Positions 31,909-41,283 of a stretch of 64,000 nucleotides of DNA are shown here, one piece after another (position 1 is the first letter of the stretch; each line of letters opens with the position of its first letter). The DNA comes from Acidimicrobiia bacterium. GTDB taxonomy: Bacteria; Actinomycetota; Acidimicrobiia; IMCC26256; PALSA-555. The notes beneath the pieces are model-generated. The model ran no database searches, was not told the DNA's origin, and saw nothing but the letters and a program-made list of their open reading frames with translations. The DNA is taken from positions 18,491 to 82,490 of the forward strand of contig JBBECS010000036.1 in assembly GCA_040881685.1 (NCBI GenBank). The letters run 5' to 3'. Position numbers and translations under genes: made by a program.

Positions 31909-31943
31909 CGCTTCGTGAGGCGCGGCCACAGACTCGCCTGCCG

Positions 31944-33512
31944 ATGGGCGGATCACCGACCGAGCGGGAGCAGGACCATGAGCGGTACCGCTCCGAGGGT
32001 TGGTGGCGCGAGGACAGGCTCACTGACGACGTGCACCGCTGGGCGTCGACGCAGGGTGACCGCGTCGCTGTCATTGACGAGCACCGGCGCATCACGTGGG
32101 CCGAGCTGTGGAACGAGGCCAGGGCCACGGCGGCGGCGCTCCAGCGCCTCGGCATCGGACCGGGCGACATCGTGTCGTCGCAGCTGCCGAACGGCGCGGA
32201 CGTGGTGGTGCTGCACGTGGCCGTCGAACTCGTGGGCGGCGTCCACAACCCGCTCGCAGTCCAGTTCCGGGAGCACGAGATCGACCAGGTGTACGGACTG
32301 CTCGGCAGTCGTCTCGTGCTGCACCCGGGCACGTGGCGGGACGTCGACTACGGCGCCATCCAACGTGCGACCCAGGCCGCGACCGATGGACGGGTCGCGG
32401 CCGCGAGCGACGTCCTGGGCGGGGAAGCGGTCGAAGGCGCGCCTGAGACGACACCATCCAAGGCGTCCGACGGTGCGTACATCCTCAACACGTCAGGCAC
32501 GGTCGCCATGAAGGGTGTGCTACACAGCCATGAAGAGGCGCAATACTCGTCGCGCACCGTCGCCGAGATCGTCGCCCTCGGCCCTGATGACGTGGTGATG
32601 TGTGCGGTGCCGATGTCGTGGGGTGCGGGGCTGTGCTGGGGCCTGCGCTTCGCGCTGTTCAGCGGGGCGACCCTCGTCTCGATGGAGCGCTGGGACCCGC
32701 GCGCTGCCGCCGACCTCATCGACGCCGAGGGCGGCACGTTCATCTACGGCCCGCCCACGATGGCGCGCGACCTCGTCGACCTCGCCGACGAATGGCGCCC
32801 GGCCGGTCCGCTGACGATGATCTGCGCAGGCGCGCCGATCCCGCGCCAGATGTGCGTCGACGCCCGCGAGCGCCTCGGTCTGTCGCTCATCCCCGGCTAC
32901 GGCCAGACCGAGCACCTCCACTCGGTGCTCGGTCGGCTCGACGACCCGATCGAGAAGCTCACCGGCTCCGACGGCCGCGCGCTGCCGAACGTGCAGGTGC
33001 GCGCGGTGGACGACGACGGCAACGAGTGCGCTCCGGGCAACCCCGGCGAGCTCGAGTGCCGCGGCCCCAACGTGGCACTCGGCTACTTCAACCAGCCCGA
33101 CCTCACCAACGAGACATTCCGCCCCGACGGCTGGCAGACCACCCAAGACCTCGGCACCTTCGACGCCGACGGTTACCTGCGCATCGCCGGAAGGAAGCGC
33201 GACATCATCATTCGCGGCGGGCTGAACGTCTCACCGCGAGAGGTGGAGGAGCTGCTGTTGCGCATCCCAGACGTGAAGGACGCCGCCGTGGTCGGTGTAC
33301 CCGATGCCCGATACGGCGAACGCATCTGCGCCTTCATCGTCCCGACGGGCAAGACGCCACCGACGGTGGACGAGATCACCACGGCATTCGGCGAGATGGG
33401 CGTCGCCAAGTACAAGTGGCCTGAGCGCATCGAGTCGATCGACGAGCTCCCCCTGACGACGACGGGGAAGGTCCGCCACCAAACCCTGCGGGATCAGCTC
33501 AGTGCCTCCTGA
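31944..33512 (+). CDS. AMP-forming acyl-CoA ligase (ANL family)
   Basis: A 522-residue ligase. The phosphate loop is ILNTSGTVAMKGVLHSH, a shortened relative of the usual TSGTTGxPK, with the adenine-binding GYGQTEHLH and the hinge YLRIAGRKRDIIIRGGLNVSPRE; the C-terminal PLTTTGKVRHQTLRD contains the catalytic lysine. N-terminal residues resemble cyclohexanecarboxylate- or aryl-CoA ligases in layout. It likely activates a carboxylic acid entering the pathway. The next gene starts 11 bp before its stop. Confidence 0.88.
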   Translation: MGGSPTEREQDHERYRSEGWWREDRLTDDVHRWASTQGDRVAVIDEHRRITWAELWNEARATAAALQRLGIGPGDIVSSQLPNGADVVVLHVAVELVGGVHNPLAVQFREHEIDQVYGLLGSRLVLHPGTWRDVDYGAIQRATQAATDGRVAAASDVLGGEAVEGAPETTPSKASDGAYILNTSGTVAMKGVLHSHEEAQYSSRTVAEIVALGPDDVVMCAVPMSWGAGLCWGLRFALFSGATLVSMERWDPRAAADLIDAEGGTFIYGPPTMARDLVDLADEWRPAGPLTMICAGAPIPRQMCVDARERLGLSLIPGYGQTEHLHSVLGRLDDPIEKLTGSDGRALPNVQVRAVDDDGNECAPGNPGELECRGPNVALGYFNQPDLTNETFRPDGWQTTQDLGTFDADGYLRIAGRKRDIIIRGGLNVSPREVEELLLRIPDVKDAAVVGVPDARYGERICAFIVPTGKTPPTVDEITTAFGEMGVAKYKWPERIESIDELPLTTTGKVRHQTLRDQLSAS

Positions 33513-36500
33513 CGCATCACCGAGCGAGGCGGGCAAGGACGCCAAGGTCCTCCCCAAGGGGCTGGTGACGTTCCTCTTCACCGATCTCGAGGATTCGACC
33601 CGCTTGTGGGACGAGCACCCCGACGTGATGCCGGCCGCGCTGGCGCGCCATGACGAGCTCCTTCGCGCCGCGGTCGAACGCCATGGCGGAGCAGTGGTCA
33701 AGACGACCGGCGACGGCCTGCTCGCCGTGCTGACGTCGTCGTCCGACGCGGTTGCCGCCGCCGCTGATGCACTCCGGCGACTCGCGACGGAGGAGTGGGG
33801 TGGCACCGGAGCGTTGCGCGTCCGCATCGGCATCCACACGGCCGACGCCGAGCCGCGTGACGGCGACTACCACGGCCCCGCGGTCAACCGCGGCGCTCGG
33901 TTGATGGCGGCGGCGCACGGGGGTCAGATCGTGCTCAGTCGCGCGAGCGCCGACGAGGTGCGCGACGCGCTGCCCCGCGACCTCGGGCTCCTCGATCTCG
34001 GCGACCATCGACTTCGTGGGCTCAGCGGGCCGGAGCGCGTCTACCAGCTGACGGTCGCCGAGCTGCCCTCGCAGTTCCCGCCCCTCCAGACGCTCGATGC
34101 CTTCCCCGGCAGCTTGCGGCGCAAGGAGCCGTCGTTCGCCCGCCTCGACGATGGGCTCGCGGGCCGCGACGCCGAGGTCGACCGGCTCGAACGCGCGTGG
34201 CAGCAAGCCGGCGACGGCGCGGTGCAGGTGGCGCTCGTTGCGGGGGAGCCGGGGATCGGCAAGACGCGACTCGCGGCCGAGATCGCGCGGCGCGCCCACG
34301 AGCAGGGTGGCGTGGTGCTCTACGGCCGTTGCGACCAGGAGACGATCGTTCCGTACCAGCCCTTCGTCGAGGCGCTGCGCCCGCTGGTTGCCACGATCTC
34401 GCCCGCCGCGATGCACGAACGGCTGCACGGCCTCGAGCAAGACCTCGCGCGCCTCTTCCCCGAGTTCCTCGGCCGGATCCCCGGAGAGGTGCGACCGATC
34501 TCGGGCGACCCCGAGACCGAGCGGTACCGCCTGTTCGAGGCGATGACGACGATGATCACCGGGGTCGCGGTCGGGCAGCCGGCGCTGCTGGTGCTCGACG
34601 ACGTGCATTGGGCCGACCGGCCGACCTTGCAGCTGCTGCGCCACCTCGTGCGGGCGGCGCGCCGCGCCGCGCTGCTCGTCGTCATCTGTTACCGCGACGT
34701 CGAGCTCGCGCGCGACGCTCCGCTCGCCGACCTGCTCGCCGACCTGCGCCGCGAGTCGTTCGCAACGTGGGTGGCATTGCACGGCCTGTCCGTCGCGGAG
34801 AGCGCAGCGCTGCTCCAGGGCATCGCCGGGCACGTGCTCGAGGCCCCGCTCGTCGAGGCGTTGCACCGTGAGACGGGCGGGAACCCACTGTTCCTCGAGG
34901 AGCTGCTGCGCCACCTCATCGAGACGGGCGCGCTGGCGTCGACCGGCGGCGAGACCCGCGCGATCGATGTCGGGGCCCTCGACCTCCCCGCGGGGGTGCG
35001 CGAGGTCGTCGTGCGCCGCCTCGCGCGGCTGTCGCCCGTGGTGAACGACGTGCTGAGCGCGGCGGCCGTCGTGGGCTCGGACTTCGATGCGATGCTCCTC
35101 GGTCGCGCGATCGAGCGTGCCACGGAGGAGGTCCTCAACGCGCTCGACGAAGCCGGGGCAGCAGGGCTCGTCGCCGAAGATGCGGGCGGCGCGGGGCGGT
35201 ACACGTTCTCGCACGCCTTGATCCGCCAGACGCTCTACGGCGAGCTCGGCGTCGCCCGGCGCGCGCAGCTGCATGCCCGGGTGGGCGAGGCGCTGGAAGC
35301 GACTCGGGGGCTTCCGGTCGGTGCCGCCGTGCTCGCACAGCATTTCACCCGGGCCTTGCCACTGGTCGACGTCGGGAAGGCCATCGAGTACACGACGAAG
35401 GCGGGCCACGACGCGGCGGCCGACCTCGTCTTCGACGATGCCGTCGCGTTCTTCGAGCGTGCGCTCGAGCTACTGGAGCAGCACGCGCCGACCGACGCGA
35501 TTCGACGCGTCGACCTGCTCATCGATCGCGCCGAAGCGCTCGTGAGCGTCGACGAGCGCGCGGGCATCGAGGCCGCGTTGGAGGCCGTGCACGAGGCCCG
35601 CGCCATGGCCTCACCGGAGCGCTTGGGGCGCGTGGTCGTGGTGTTCGCGGAGCCTGGCTACGGCGCGATGGCCTACCCCTCCGAGGTGACCGAGTTGCTC
35701 CGCGAGGCCGTCGCCGCGCTCGGCGACGGGCACCCCGCGCTGCGGGCTCGCTTGATCGCCATCCAGGCGTTCAAGAGCGCGTCGTACCAGCTCCCCGTCG
35801 GAGCCGGCTGGGAGCTGACCGGCGAGGCCCTCCGACTAGCGCGCACCGCCGATGACTCCTTCACGCTGGCCAACGCACTGCATGCGCGTGCGACCAGCCT
35901 CGAAGGGAGTCCCGATGTCGCCGATCGCATCGCTCTCGGCGAGGAGCTGGTCGAGCTCGGACGGAGCCTCGGCGCGGCACCGACCACGTTCGGACTCCGT
36001 GTCCTCGCGCGGGCCCACATCGAGGCGGGTGACGCCATCGCGTTGTCGGCGACGATCGCGGAGCTCGGTCGCGTCGGCACCGAGCTCCGGTGGCTGCCCG
36101 CCCGGCTCTTCCACGCGCAATGGAGCGCAACGGTCGCGCTGCTCGAGGGTCGCTTCGACGAGGTCGGCACCTACGCCGAGGCGATGCGGGGGTACGAACG
36201 TGCCTACCAGGCCGCGGCAGGGATGCTCGCGGTCCAGAGCTTCTTCCTGGCACGCGAGCGCGGCGAGGTCAGGGACGCGCACGGGCTGGCCGGAGTAGCA
36301 GAGCAGCACGTCCACACCATCTATCCGCGCGCGCTCTTCGCGGCCTCGTTGCACGCGTCGGGCGACGCGGACGGCGCGCGCGCCGTGCTCGAGCGGCTGG
36401 GCGCCGCGGGGTTCCACCGCGACGCGCGCGAGAGCGGATGGGCGGGCGGCCTCGCCCTCCTGGCCGAGATCGCGAGCGACTGTGATCCGGGTTCGGCCCG

Positions 36501-36849
36501 CGAGCTCTACGAACTGTTGAGCCCGTACGCAGGCCGCTTGGCGGTTGCCTTGGGTGGCTTGGCCTGTCTCGGCGCGGCCGACCGCTACCTTGGCATGCTT
36601 GCCGCCGCGCGGCGGCAGTGGGATGTCGCCACTGCGCACTTCGACAACGCGCTCGTTCTGGAGGAGCGGATCGGCGGTCGGGCGCTCCTTCCCCGCACGC
36701 AGTACTGGCGGGCACGCGCACTCCGCGCCCGCGGTGCACCTGATGATGTGCGTGACGCGCGAGCGATCCTCGAAGCTGTGGTCGACGAGTCGGCGCGTCT
36801 CGGTATGCGTCAGCTGGGCGAGCAGGCCTCGGCGCTGGCGAACGAGTGA
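33502..36849 (+). CDS. Class III adenylate/guanylate cyclase fused to a large AAA/STAND ATPase
   Basis: A 1115-residue regulator. Residues about 18-185 form a class III nucleotide cyclase domain (VTFLFTDLEDSTRLW with metal-binding Asp, KTTGDGLLAVL, IGIHTADAEPRDGDYHGPAVNRGARL). From about 220 follows a STAND-type ATPase with Walker A GEPGIGKT (about 248) and Walker B LLVLDDVHWAD (about 365), then roughly 550 residues of helical repeats. No LuxR-type HTH is seen at the C-terminus. Such proteins couple ligand or partner sensing to cAMP production or signalling. It starts with GTG inside the 3' end of the acyl-CoA ligase gene. Confidence 0.88.
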   Translation: MPPDASPSEAGKDAKVLPKGLVTFLFTDLEDSTRLWDEHPDVMPAALARHDELLRAAVERHGGAVVKTTGDGLLAVLTSSSDAVAAAADALRRLATEEWGGTGALRVRIGIHTADAEPRDGDYHGPAVNRGARLMAAAHGGQIVLSRASADEVRDALPRDLGLLDLGDHRLRGLSGPERVYQLTVAELPSQFPPLQTLDAFPGSLRRKEPSFARLDDGLAGRDAEVDRLERAWQQAGDGAVQVALVAGEPGIGKTRLAAEIARRAHEQGGVVLYGRCDQETIVPYQPFVEALRPLVATISPAAMHERLHGLEQDLARLFPEFLGRIPGEVRPISGDPETERYRLFEAMTTMITGVAVGQPALLVLDDVHWADRPTLQLLRHLVRAARRAALLVVICYRDVELARDAPLADLLADLRRESFATWVALHGLSVAESAALLQGIAGHVLEAPLVEALHRETGGNPLFLEELLRHLIETGALASTGGETRAIDVGALDLPAGVREVVVRRLARLSPVVNDVLSAAAVVGSDFDAMLLGRAIERATEEVLNALDEAGAAGLVAEDAGGAGRYTFSHALIRQTLYGELGVARRAQLHARVGEALEATRGLPVGAAVLAQHFTRALPLVDVGKAIEYTTKAGHDAAADLVFDDAVAFFERALELLEQHAPTDAIRRVDLLIDRAEALVSVDERAGIEAALEAVHEARAMASPERLGRVVVVFAEPGYGAMAYPSEVTELLREAVAALGDGHPALRARLIAIQAFKSASYQLPVGAGWELTGEALRLARTADDSFTLANALHARATSLEGSPDVADRIALGEELVELGRSLGAAPTTFGLRVLARAHIEAGDAIALSATIAELGRVGTELRWLPARLFHAQWSATVALLEGRFDEVGTYAEAMRGYERAYQAAAGMLAVQSFFLARERGEVRDAHGLAGVAEQHVHTIYPRALFAASLHASGDADGARAVLERLGAAGFHRDARESGWAGGLALLAEIASDCDPGSARELYELLSPYAGRLAVALGGLACLGAADRYLGMLAAARRQWDVATAHFDNALVLEERIGGRALLPRTQYWRARALRARGAPDDVRDARAILEAVVDESARLGMRQLGEQASALANE

Positions 36850-36907
36850 AGGATGGCGTGGATACGCCGGCGAAGCCTCGGCCCAGACCGCCTGGCTCGA
36901 TTGCGCG

Positions 36908-37387
36908 TTACTTGGCGTTGAGGATGCTGGCCTGGAACTCTTCCTGCGAAAGCGGCACGAAGACCACGACGCTGATCTGTCGCGGACCTGCAGCGCTGTG
37001 GATCTCGAAGTCTTCGGTGACCCCGCTCACCCACACCGTGTCGATCGGCAGCGGCTCGTCACCGCTCATCGCGAGTTCGATCGCAGTCGTGTAGCCGTCG
37101 CGGAACACGCGGTCGACGTTCTTGCCGCCGAGCGCGCTGAAGTCGGCGAGCCAGTGCTCGTAGAAGTGCGATGCCGTGCCCACGTCGCGCGGGAGGCGCT
37201 GCGTGGCGTCCTTGGCTTCGTTGGCCCGCTCGATGTGGGCTGTGATTTCCGACAGCGGCTGGTCGTCGTACTCGCTCATCAAGTCGAGCGCGTGCCGATA
37301 CGTGGCGCGCAGCTCGTCGGGTGTGCCACTGAGGTACTCATCGAGGGCCTCGACCTGCGGGATCTTGAACACGTCAGGGTGTGGCAT
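36908..37387 (-). CDS. Hypothetical protein, 159 residues
   Basis: A soluble protein without leader or membrane segment. Its N-terminal half is helical (EALDEYLSGTPDELRATYRHALDLMSEYDDQPLSEITAHIERANEA) and its C-terminal half is predicted as strands (TVWVSGVTEDFEIHSAAGPRQISVVVFVPLS). I recognise no family. ATG 37387 follows GGGGAGAG. It converges on the cyclase gene and is followed on its own strand by nothing for 58 bp. The 110-bp region upstream holds no recognisable motif. Confidence 0.6.
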   Translation of the reverse strand: MPHPDVFKIPQVEALDEYLSGTPDELRATYRHALDLMSEYDDQPLSEITAHIERANEAKDATQRLPRDVGTASHFYEHWLADFSALGGKNVDRVFRDGYTTAIELAMSGDEPLPIDTVWVSGVTEDFEIHSAAGPRQISVVVFVPLSQEEFQASILNAK

Positions 37388-37497
37388 CGGTCGTCTCTCC
37401 CCCTCGCCGCGAAAGGAGCGGCGTCCGCCGGGATCCTAGGTGCCGAGCGTTCTGCGTGCGTCGAGATCATGAAGCGGATCCACGAACTCCGGTACTG

Positions 37498-38940
37498 CTA
37501 CGCGCCGGGAAGTACGTCGACAAACCGGACCGTGCGGGGCTTCTTGAACGAAGCCATGCGCTCACCGCAGTAGTGGATCAGCTCGTCCTCGGAAAGACTC
37601 ATGCCCGGTTTCGTGACCACGAGTGCTTGCACGACCTCACCCCATTCGGAATTGGCAACTCCAATGACCTCGCAGGCTGCGACCGCTGGGTGTTCCTTGA
37701 TCCGTGCCGCCACTTCGGCTGGATAGATGTTTTCGCTCCCTGACTTGATGAGGCGGTCCATCGAGCCGAGCCAGGTGAGCGAGCCGTCTTCTTTTCGGCG
37801 CGCGAGGTCATTGGTGTGGTGCCAGTGGCCCGTCCGTCGTTTCGCGTTCAGCTCAGCGCGCTCGTAGTACTTCTTCATCGTCGTCGGGCCCCTGGCGATG
37901 AGCTCGCCGACCTCGTCTGCTGGCAGTTCGGTGCCCTTTTCGTCCACGACGCGTGCCTGCACGCCATGGGGAGGACGGCTGCCCAGTGCGTGGTACGTGA
38001 GCATGCCCATCGTCTCGGTTTGGCCGTAGCCGCCGGGTTGCGTGTCCCATGGACTTGTGCCGAGGGTGACCATCGCGTCCCATGCGGGGTTGCGGGATGG
38101 TGAGCGGAGGCTCTTGAGGTCGTACTTGCGGACCTTGTTGAGCTCGACGATCTCGTTGATGGTTTTGTCGATGAAGTAGGCCGTGGTGCAGCGCTCGGTC
38201 TGGATGAGGCGGCAGATCTCTTCGCCGTCGACGCGTCGCGCGAAGACGTTCGTGCCGCCCCGGTGGAAGGTGCCGATGAGGTTCATCAGGCCGGCTACAT
38301 GGAACATCGGCTCGCTCGCGAGGTACTTGGTCTCGTAGGTGAAGTCGTGGGTTGTGCTCCAGACGAGCGACTGCCAGAGCATCGCCGTCTGGCTGAGCAA
38401 TGCGCCGTTTGGGGTGCATTCGAACGCAGCCGTGTAGAGCATGAGTGCCGACGCCGCGGCGTCGACCAGGACGTCCGGATCAACGGGGGAGGCGTCGACA
38501 AGTAGCGCCTCGAACTCGCCGTTGTCGTGCTGGATCCAAGTCGCCGCGTGTGCCGCCTTCTCGCGCGCAGCGCTCACCCGTTCGCCGATCTCCTCCTCTT
38601 GCCAGATCACGATCTTCGGCTTCGAGTCGTCGAGCACGAACGCCATCTCGTCGGCGCTATTGCGCCAGTTCACCGGGCAACAGATGGCGCCGAGCTTCGC
38701 GGTGGCCAGGAGTGTCTCGAGGAATCGATGGCAGTTCTGCCCCAGCCAAAGCACGCGCTCGCCCTCGGTCACGCCGAGGTCGGCAAGCGCGTTCGCCAGA
38801 CGGTTCACCCGTTCGTCGAGCTCGGGATATGTGAAGCGGTGTGTGCCGCAGACAACCGCGGTGCGCTCGGGATACGAGCGGCGCTGCTCGCGCAGGACAT
38901 CGCCGAGGGTGAGGGAGTGGATGACGTCGATGCCGGCCAC
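37498..38940 (-). CDS. AMP-dependent acyl-CoA ligase homologue with altered catalytic motifs and truncated C-terminus
   Basis: A 480-residue ANL-fold protein: SYPERTAVVCGTHRFTYPELDERV, VLWLGQNCHRFLETLLATAKLGAICCPVNWR, GGYGQTETMGMLTYH and DRLIKSGSENIYPAEV are family motifs. The phosphate loop, normally YTSGTTGxPKG, reads YTAAFECTPNGALLS, a form also known in some actinobacterial homologues. The chain stops at FVDVLPGA, before the A10 motif with the catalytic lysine; skipping one base after LPGA gives SSTGVRGSAS, which resembles a decayed A10 segment (TGK to TGV). It may be inactive or act only in binding. Seven bases separate it from the aldehyde dehydrogenase gene. Confidence 0.8.
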   Translation of the reverse strand: MAGIDVIHSLTLGDVLREQRRSYPERTAVVCGTHRFTYPELDERVNRLANALADLGVTEGERVLWLGQNCHRFLETLLATAKLGAICCPVNWRNSADEMAFVLDDSKPKIVIWQEEEIGERVSAAREKAAHAATWIQHDNGEFEALLVDASPVDPDVLVDAAASALMLYTAAFECTPNGALLSQTAMLWQSLVWSTTHDFTYETKYLASEPMFHVAGLMNLIGTFHRGGTNVFARRVDGEEICRLIQTERCTTAYFIDKTINEIVELNKVRKYDLKSLRSPSRNPAWDAMVTLGTSPWDTQPGGYGQTETMGMLTYHALGSRPPHGVQARVVDEKGTELPADEVGELIARGPTTMKKYYERAELNAKRRTGHWHHTNDLARRKEDGSLTWLGSMDRLIKSGSENIYPAEVAARIKEHPAVAACEVIGVANSEWGEVVQALVVTKPGMSLSEDELIHYCGERMASFKKPRTVRFVDVLPGA

Positions 38941-38946
38941 GATGCC

Positions 38947-40416
38947 TCAGCCGCCCTCCGCGGGCCAGTACACGGTCTTGAGCTCCAGGTACTCGTGCAG
39001 CCCGTGGTCGGAGAGCTCACGGCCGAGGCCGCTGCGCTTGAAGCCGCCGAACGTGCCGTTGAGGCTCAGGCCGCCGGCGCCGCCGTTCACGTTCACCATG
39101 CCGATGCGCAGCCGCTGCGCCACTGCCATCGCCCGCTCGGTGCTGGCGCTCCACACCCACGAGCACAACCCGTAACGCGAGTCGTTGGCGATGCGCACCG
39201 CGTCGTCCGCGTCGCGGAACGGGATCACGCAGGCGACAGGCCCAAAGATCTCGTCCTGGGCGACTGGCCACGAGTTGTCCACGTCGACGAGCAGCGTCGG
39301 CTCTAGGAAGTAGCCGCGTTCGAGGTGCGCCGGCCGCTTGCCCCCGAAGGCGACGGACGCACCATCGTCGAGGCCTGACTGGATGTAGTGCTCGGCCCGG
39401 GCGCGCTGCGACTCACGGATGAGCGGGCCCATCGCAACGGTCGGGTCGGCCGGGTCGCCCACCTTCACGCCGGCGAGCGTGTCGACCATGCGCGCGACGA
39501 AGTCGTCGTGCACCGACTGCTCCACGAGCATGCGGGTCGGGTTGCCGCAACCCTGCCCCTGGTGGCGGATGTACTGGTTGGCCGCGGCCGCACCGATGGT
39601 GTCGATGTCGGCGTCGGCGAACACGATGTACGGCGCCTTGCCGCCGAGCTCAAGCAGCAAGCGCTTCACCGAGTCGGATGCCTGGCCCATGATGCGGCTG
39701 CCGACCACGTCGGAGCCGGTGAACGTAACCATGTCGACGGCCGGGTGCGACGTGAGCTCCTCGCCCGCGGCGGCGTCGCCGGTAACCACGTTCACCACGC
39801 CCGGCGGGAAGTCGGCCGTCTCGAGCACTTCGGCGAGCGCGAATGCTTCTAGCGGCGTGTACGGCGACGGCTTCAGCACCACCGTGTTGCCCATGGCGAG
39901 CGCGGGACCGAGCTTCCAGAGGTTGAGGTACATCGGGAAGTTGAACGGCGTGATCGCCGCCACCACACCGACCGGCACCTTGAAGATGGCGCCGTCGCCG
40001 GCGATCGACGGGTCGTTCAGCGGTTCGACGTACGGGAACGTGGCGGCACGCTCGGCCCAGTGGGTGAAATGGTTGATGCCGACGGTCGTCTGTGTCGAGT
40101 TCGCCAGGTCGACCACCGAACCGGCTTCGGCGATGTTGAGCTCCGCGAACGCAGGCTGGCGCTTCATCATCTCTTCTGCGGCGCGCAGCATGAGCTTGGA
40201 TCGTTCTTGCGGCGTGAGTCGACCCCACGGTCTGTCATCGAACGCGGTGCGCGCCGCGAGGACGGCCTTCGTCACGTCCTTCGTCGACGCCTGCGGTACC
40301 TGTCCGATGATCTCCTCGGTCGCCGGGTTGATGACCTCGAGAGTTTCCGCGCCGGTCCCGTCCTCCCACTTCCCGTCGATGAAGAGCCGGTACTCCCAAC
40401 GGAAGCCGGCACTCAT
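38947..40416 (-). CDS. NAD(P)-dependent aldehyde dehydrogenase
   Basis: A 489-residue ALDH with the complete active site: Asn159 in FNFPMYLNLWK, the cofactor loop FTGSDVVGS, Glu256 in LLELGGKAPYIV and the nucleophile Cys290 in RHQGQGCGNPTRML. C-terminal FGGFKRSGLGRELSDHGLHEYLELKTVY is standard. It oxidises an aldehyde to the acid, presumably feeding the adjacent ligase homologue or another CoA ligase. It is first in a two-gene minus-strand operon with the ligase homologue at 37498. The substrate range is not predictable. Confidence 0.93.
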   Translation of the reverse strand: MSAGFRWEYRLFIDGKWEDGTGAETLEVINPATEEIIGQVPQASTKDVTKAVLAARTAFDDRPWGRLTPQERSKLMLRAAEEMMKRQPAFAELNIAEAGSVVDLANSTQTTVGINHFTHWAERAATFPYVEPLNDPSIAGDGAIFKVPVGVVAAITPFNFPMYLNLWKLGPALAMGNTVVLKPSPYTPLEAFALAEVLETADFPPGVVNVVTGDAAAGEELTSHPAVDMVTFTGSDVVGSRIMGQASDSVKRLLLELGGKAPYIVFADADIDTIGAAAANQYIRHQGQGCGNPTRMLVEQSVHDDFVARMVDTLAGVKVGDPADPTVAMGPLIRESQRARAEHYIQSGLDDGASVAFGGKRPAHLERGYFLEPTLLVDVDNSWPVAQDEIFGPVACVIPFRDADDAVRIANDSRYGLCSWVWSASTERAMAVAQRLRIGMVNVNGGAGGLSLNGTFGGFKRSGLGRELSDHGLHEYLELKTVYWPAEGG

Positions 40417-40445
40417 GGCGATGACCTCGCCGTACGCTTGCCGAC

Positions 40446-40655
40446 GTGACGGATCGTTATCGCCGCCGGTACGGCGTCATCTTCCGACGCGGGAACCTCG
40501 GCGGACCACCAGACGGAGACCCACGAATCGGTCCCGTCAACGACGGCGGTCGCGACGCGCCCATGGGACCGCGCGATCAGACCTTCTTCAAGCACTTTTT
40601 CTGGGTGGCCGCGGTCATCGCGGTCGGGCTGATCGTCTGGATTCTTGTCGAGTAG
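40446..40655 (+). CDS. Small single-pass membrane protein
   Basis: A 69-residue protein with a polar, Arg/Gly-rich N-terminal part (TDRYRRRYGVIFRRGNLGG) and one C-terminal hydrophobic helix (WVAAVIAVGLIVWILVE), so a tail-anchored topology is likely. GTG start at 40446 in the 29-bp gap divergent from the aldehyde dehydrogenase. Coding is supported by the clean helix and codon bias; function unknown. Confidence 0.5.
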   Translation: MTDRYRRRYGVIFRRGNLGGPPDGDPRIGPVNDGGRDAPMGPRDQTFFKHFFWVAAVIAVGLIVWILVE

Positions 40656-40662
40656 CTCGGCT

Positions 40663-40821
40663 TCAGCCCGGCGGGGGAACGAGCTCACGAACTTCCGCGT
40701 AGCGCTCGGGCGCACCGGGTTCACCAGCGGTGAACTGCGCCGCGTCGTCGCCAGACTCGAACGGTCCGACGATCTTGTCCGGCGAGGTGTGCGCCGGACC
40801 ACACATGACGACGTAAGGCAT
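40663..40821 (-). CDS. Small protein of 52 residues, unknown
   Basis: A short protein, MPYVVMCGPAHTSPDKIVGPF followed by an acidic segment and a C-terminal ELVPPPG. The layout of one strand, a loop and a helix (SGDDAAQFTAG) suggests a small compact domain. ATG 40821 lies 19 bp after the preceding minus-strand stop, so it may be co-transcribed with the PH-like gene. No family recognised. Confidence 0.45.
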   Translation of the reverse strand: MPYVVMCGPAHTSPDKIVGPFESGDDAAQFTAGEPGAPERYAEVRELVPPPG

Positions 40822-40840
40822 TCGCTCACGATACCGAGCC

Positions 40841-41269
40841 TCAGTTCGCCTTGGCGCGCTCGTTGATCGCGTTGGCCAATGCATCGCCATCGCGCGGCAC
40901 ATGGAGGCCGCCGGTCGAACCGTCGGCGAATGTGACCGTCAGCATCGGTTTCTCGTACGCGGCACCTGCGACTTGGTCGAAGGACCACGCCGCACTCACC
41001 GCCTTCGGCCTCCCAAGCACGGTCTTCACCGGGAAGAACAGCACTCGTCGATCGGACACGCCAAGGATCCCGGTGCGATCGATCTTGGCTGCTTCACTCC
41101 CGGCGGGGTCATCCGTCGCCTGGTCGGCCGTGGCCTCGTACCGTGTCGGCGCGATTCGGTCGGCGAGGTGGAGGACGCCCTTCCCGAGCCCGTAGCAGGC
41201 ATCGATCACGGCTTCGCCTGGCTCCAGGTCATCGTGGTCGGCGATCTTCTTGACGAACTGCTTCGGCAT
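40841..41269 (-). CDS. PH-like domain protein of unknown function
   Basis: A 142-residue soluble protein. The central strands GILGVSDRRVLFFPVKTVLGRPKAVSAAWSFDQVAGAAYEKPMLTVTFADGSTGGLHV have the pattern of a bacterial pleckstrin-homology-like domain (strand, turn with DRR, W near strand five), and an N-terminal helix (VKKIADHDDLEPGEAVIDACYG) precedes them. Function unknown; these domains often sense membrane or stress conditions. Followed on the same strand by a 52-residue gene. Confidence 0.6.
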   Translation of the reverse strand: MPKQFVKKIADHDDLEPGEAVIDACYGLGKGVLHLADRIAPTRYEATADQATDDPAGSEAAKIDRTGILGVSDRRVLFFPVKTVLGRPKAVSAAWSFDQVAGAAYEKPMLTVTFADGSTGGLHVPRDGDALANAINERAKAN

Positions 41270-41283
41270 GGGACCAGGATCGC

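Noticed and set aside
33517..35409. A 630-codon minus-strand frame antisense to the cyclase-ATPase gene
   Set aside because: Composition (Arg, Ala, Glu, Gln bias without hydrophobic core pattern) is that of a shadow frame, and the plus strand encodes clear cyclase and Walker motifs.
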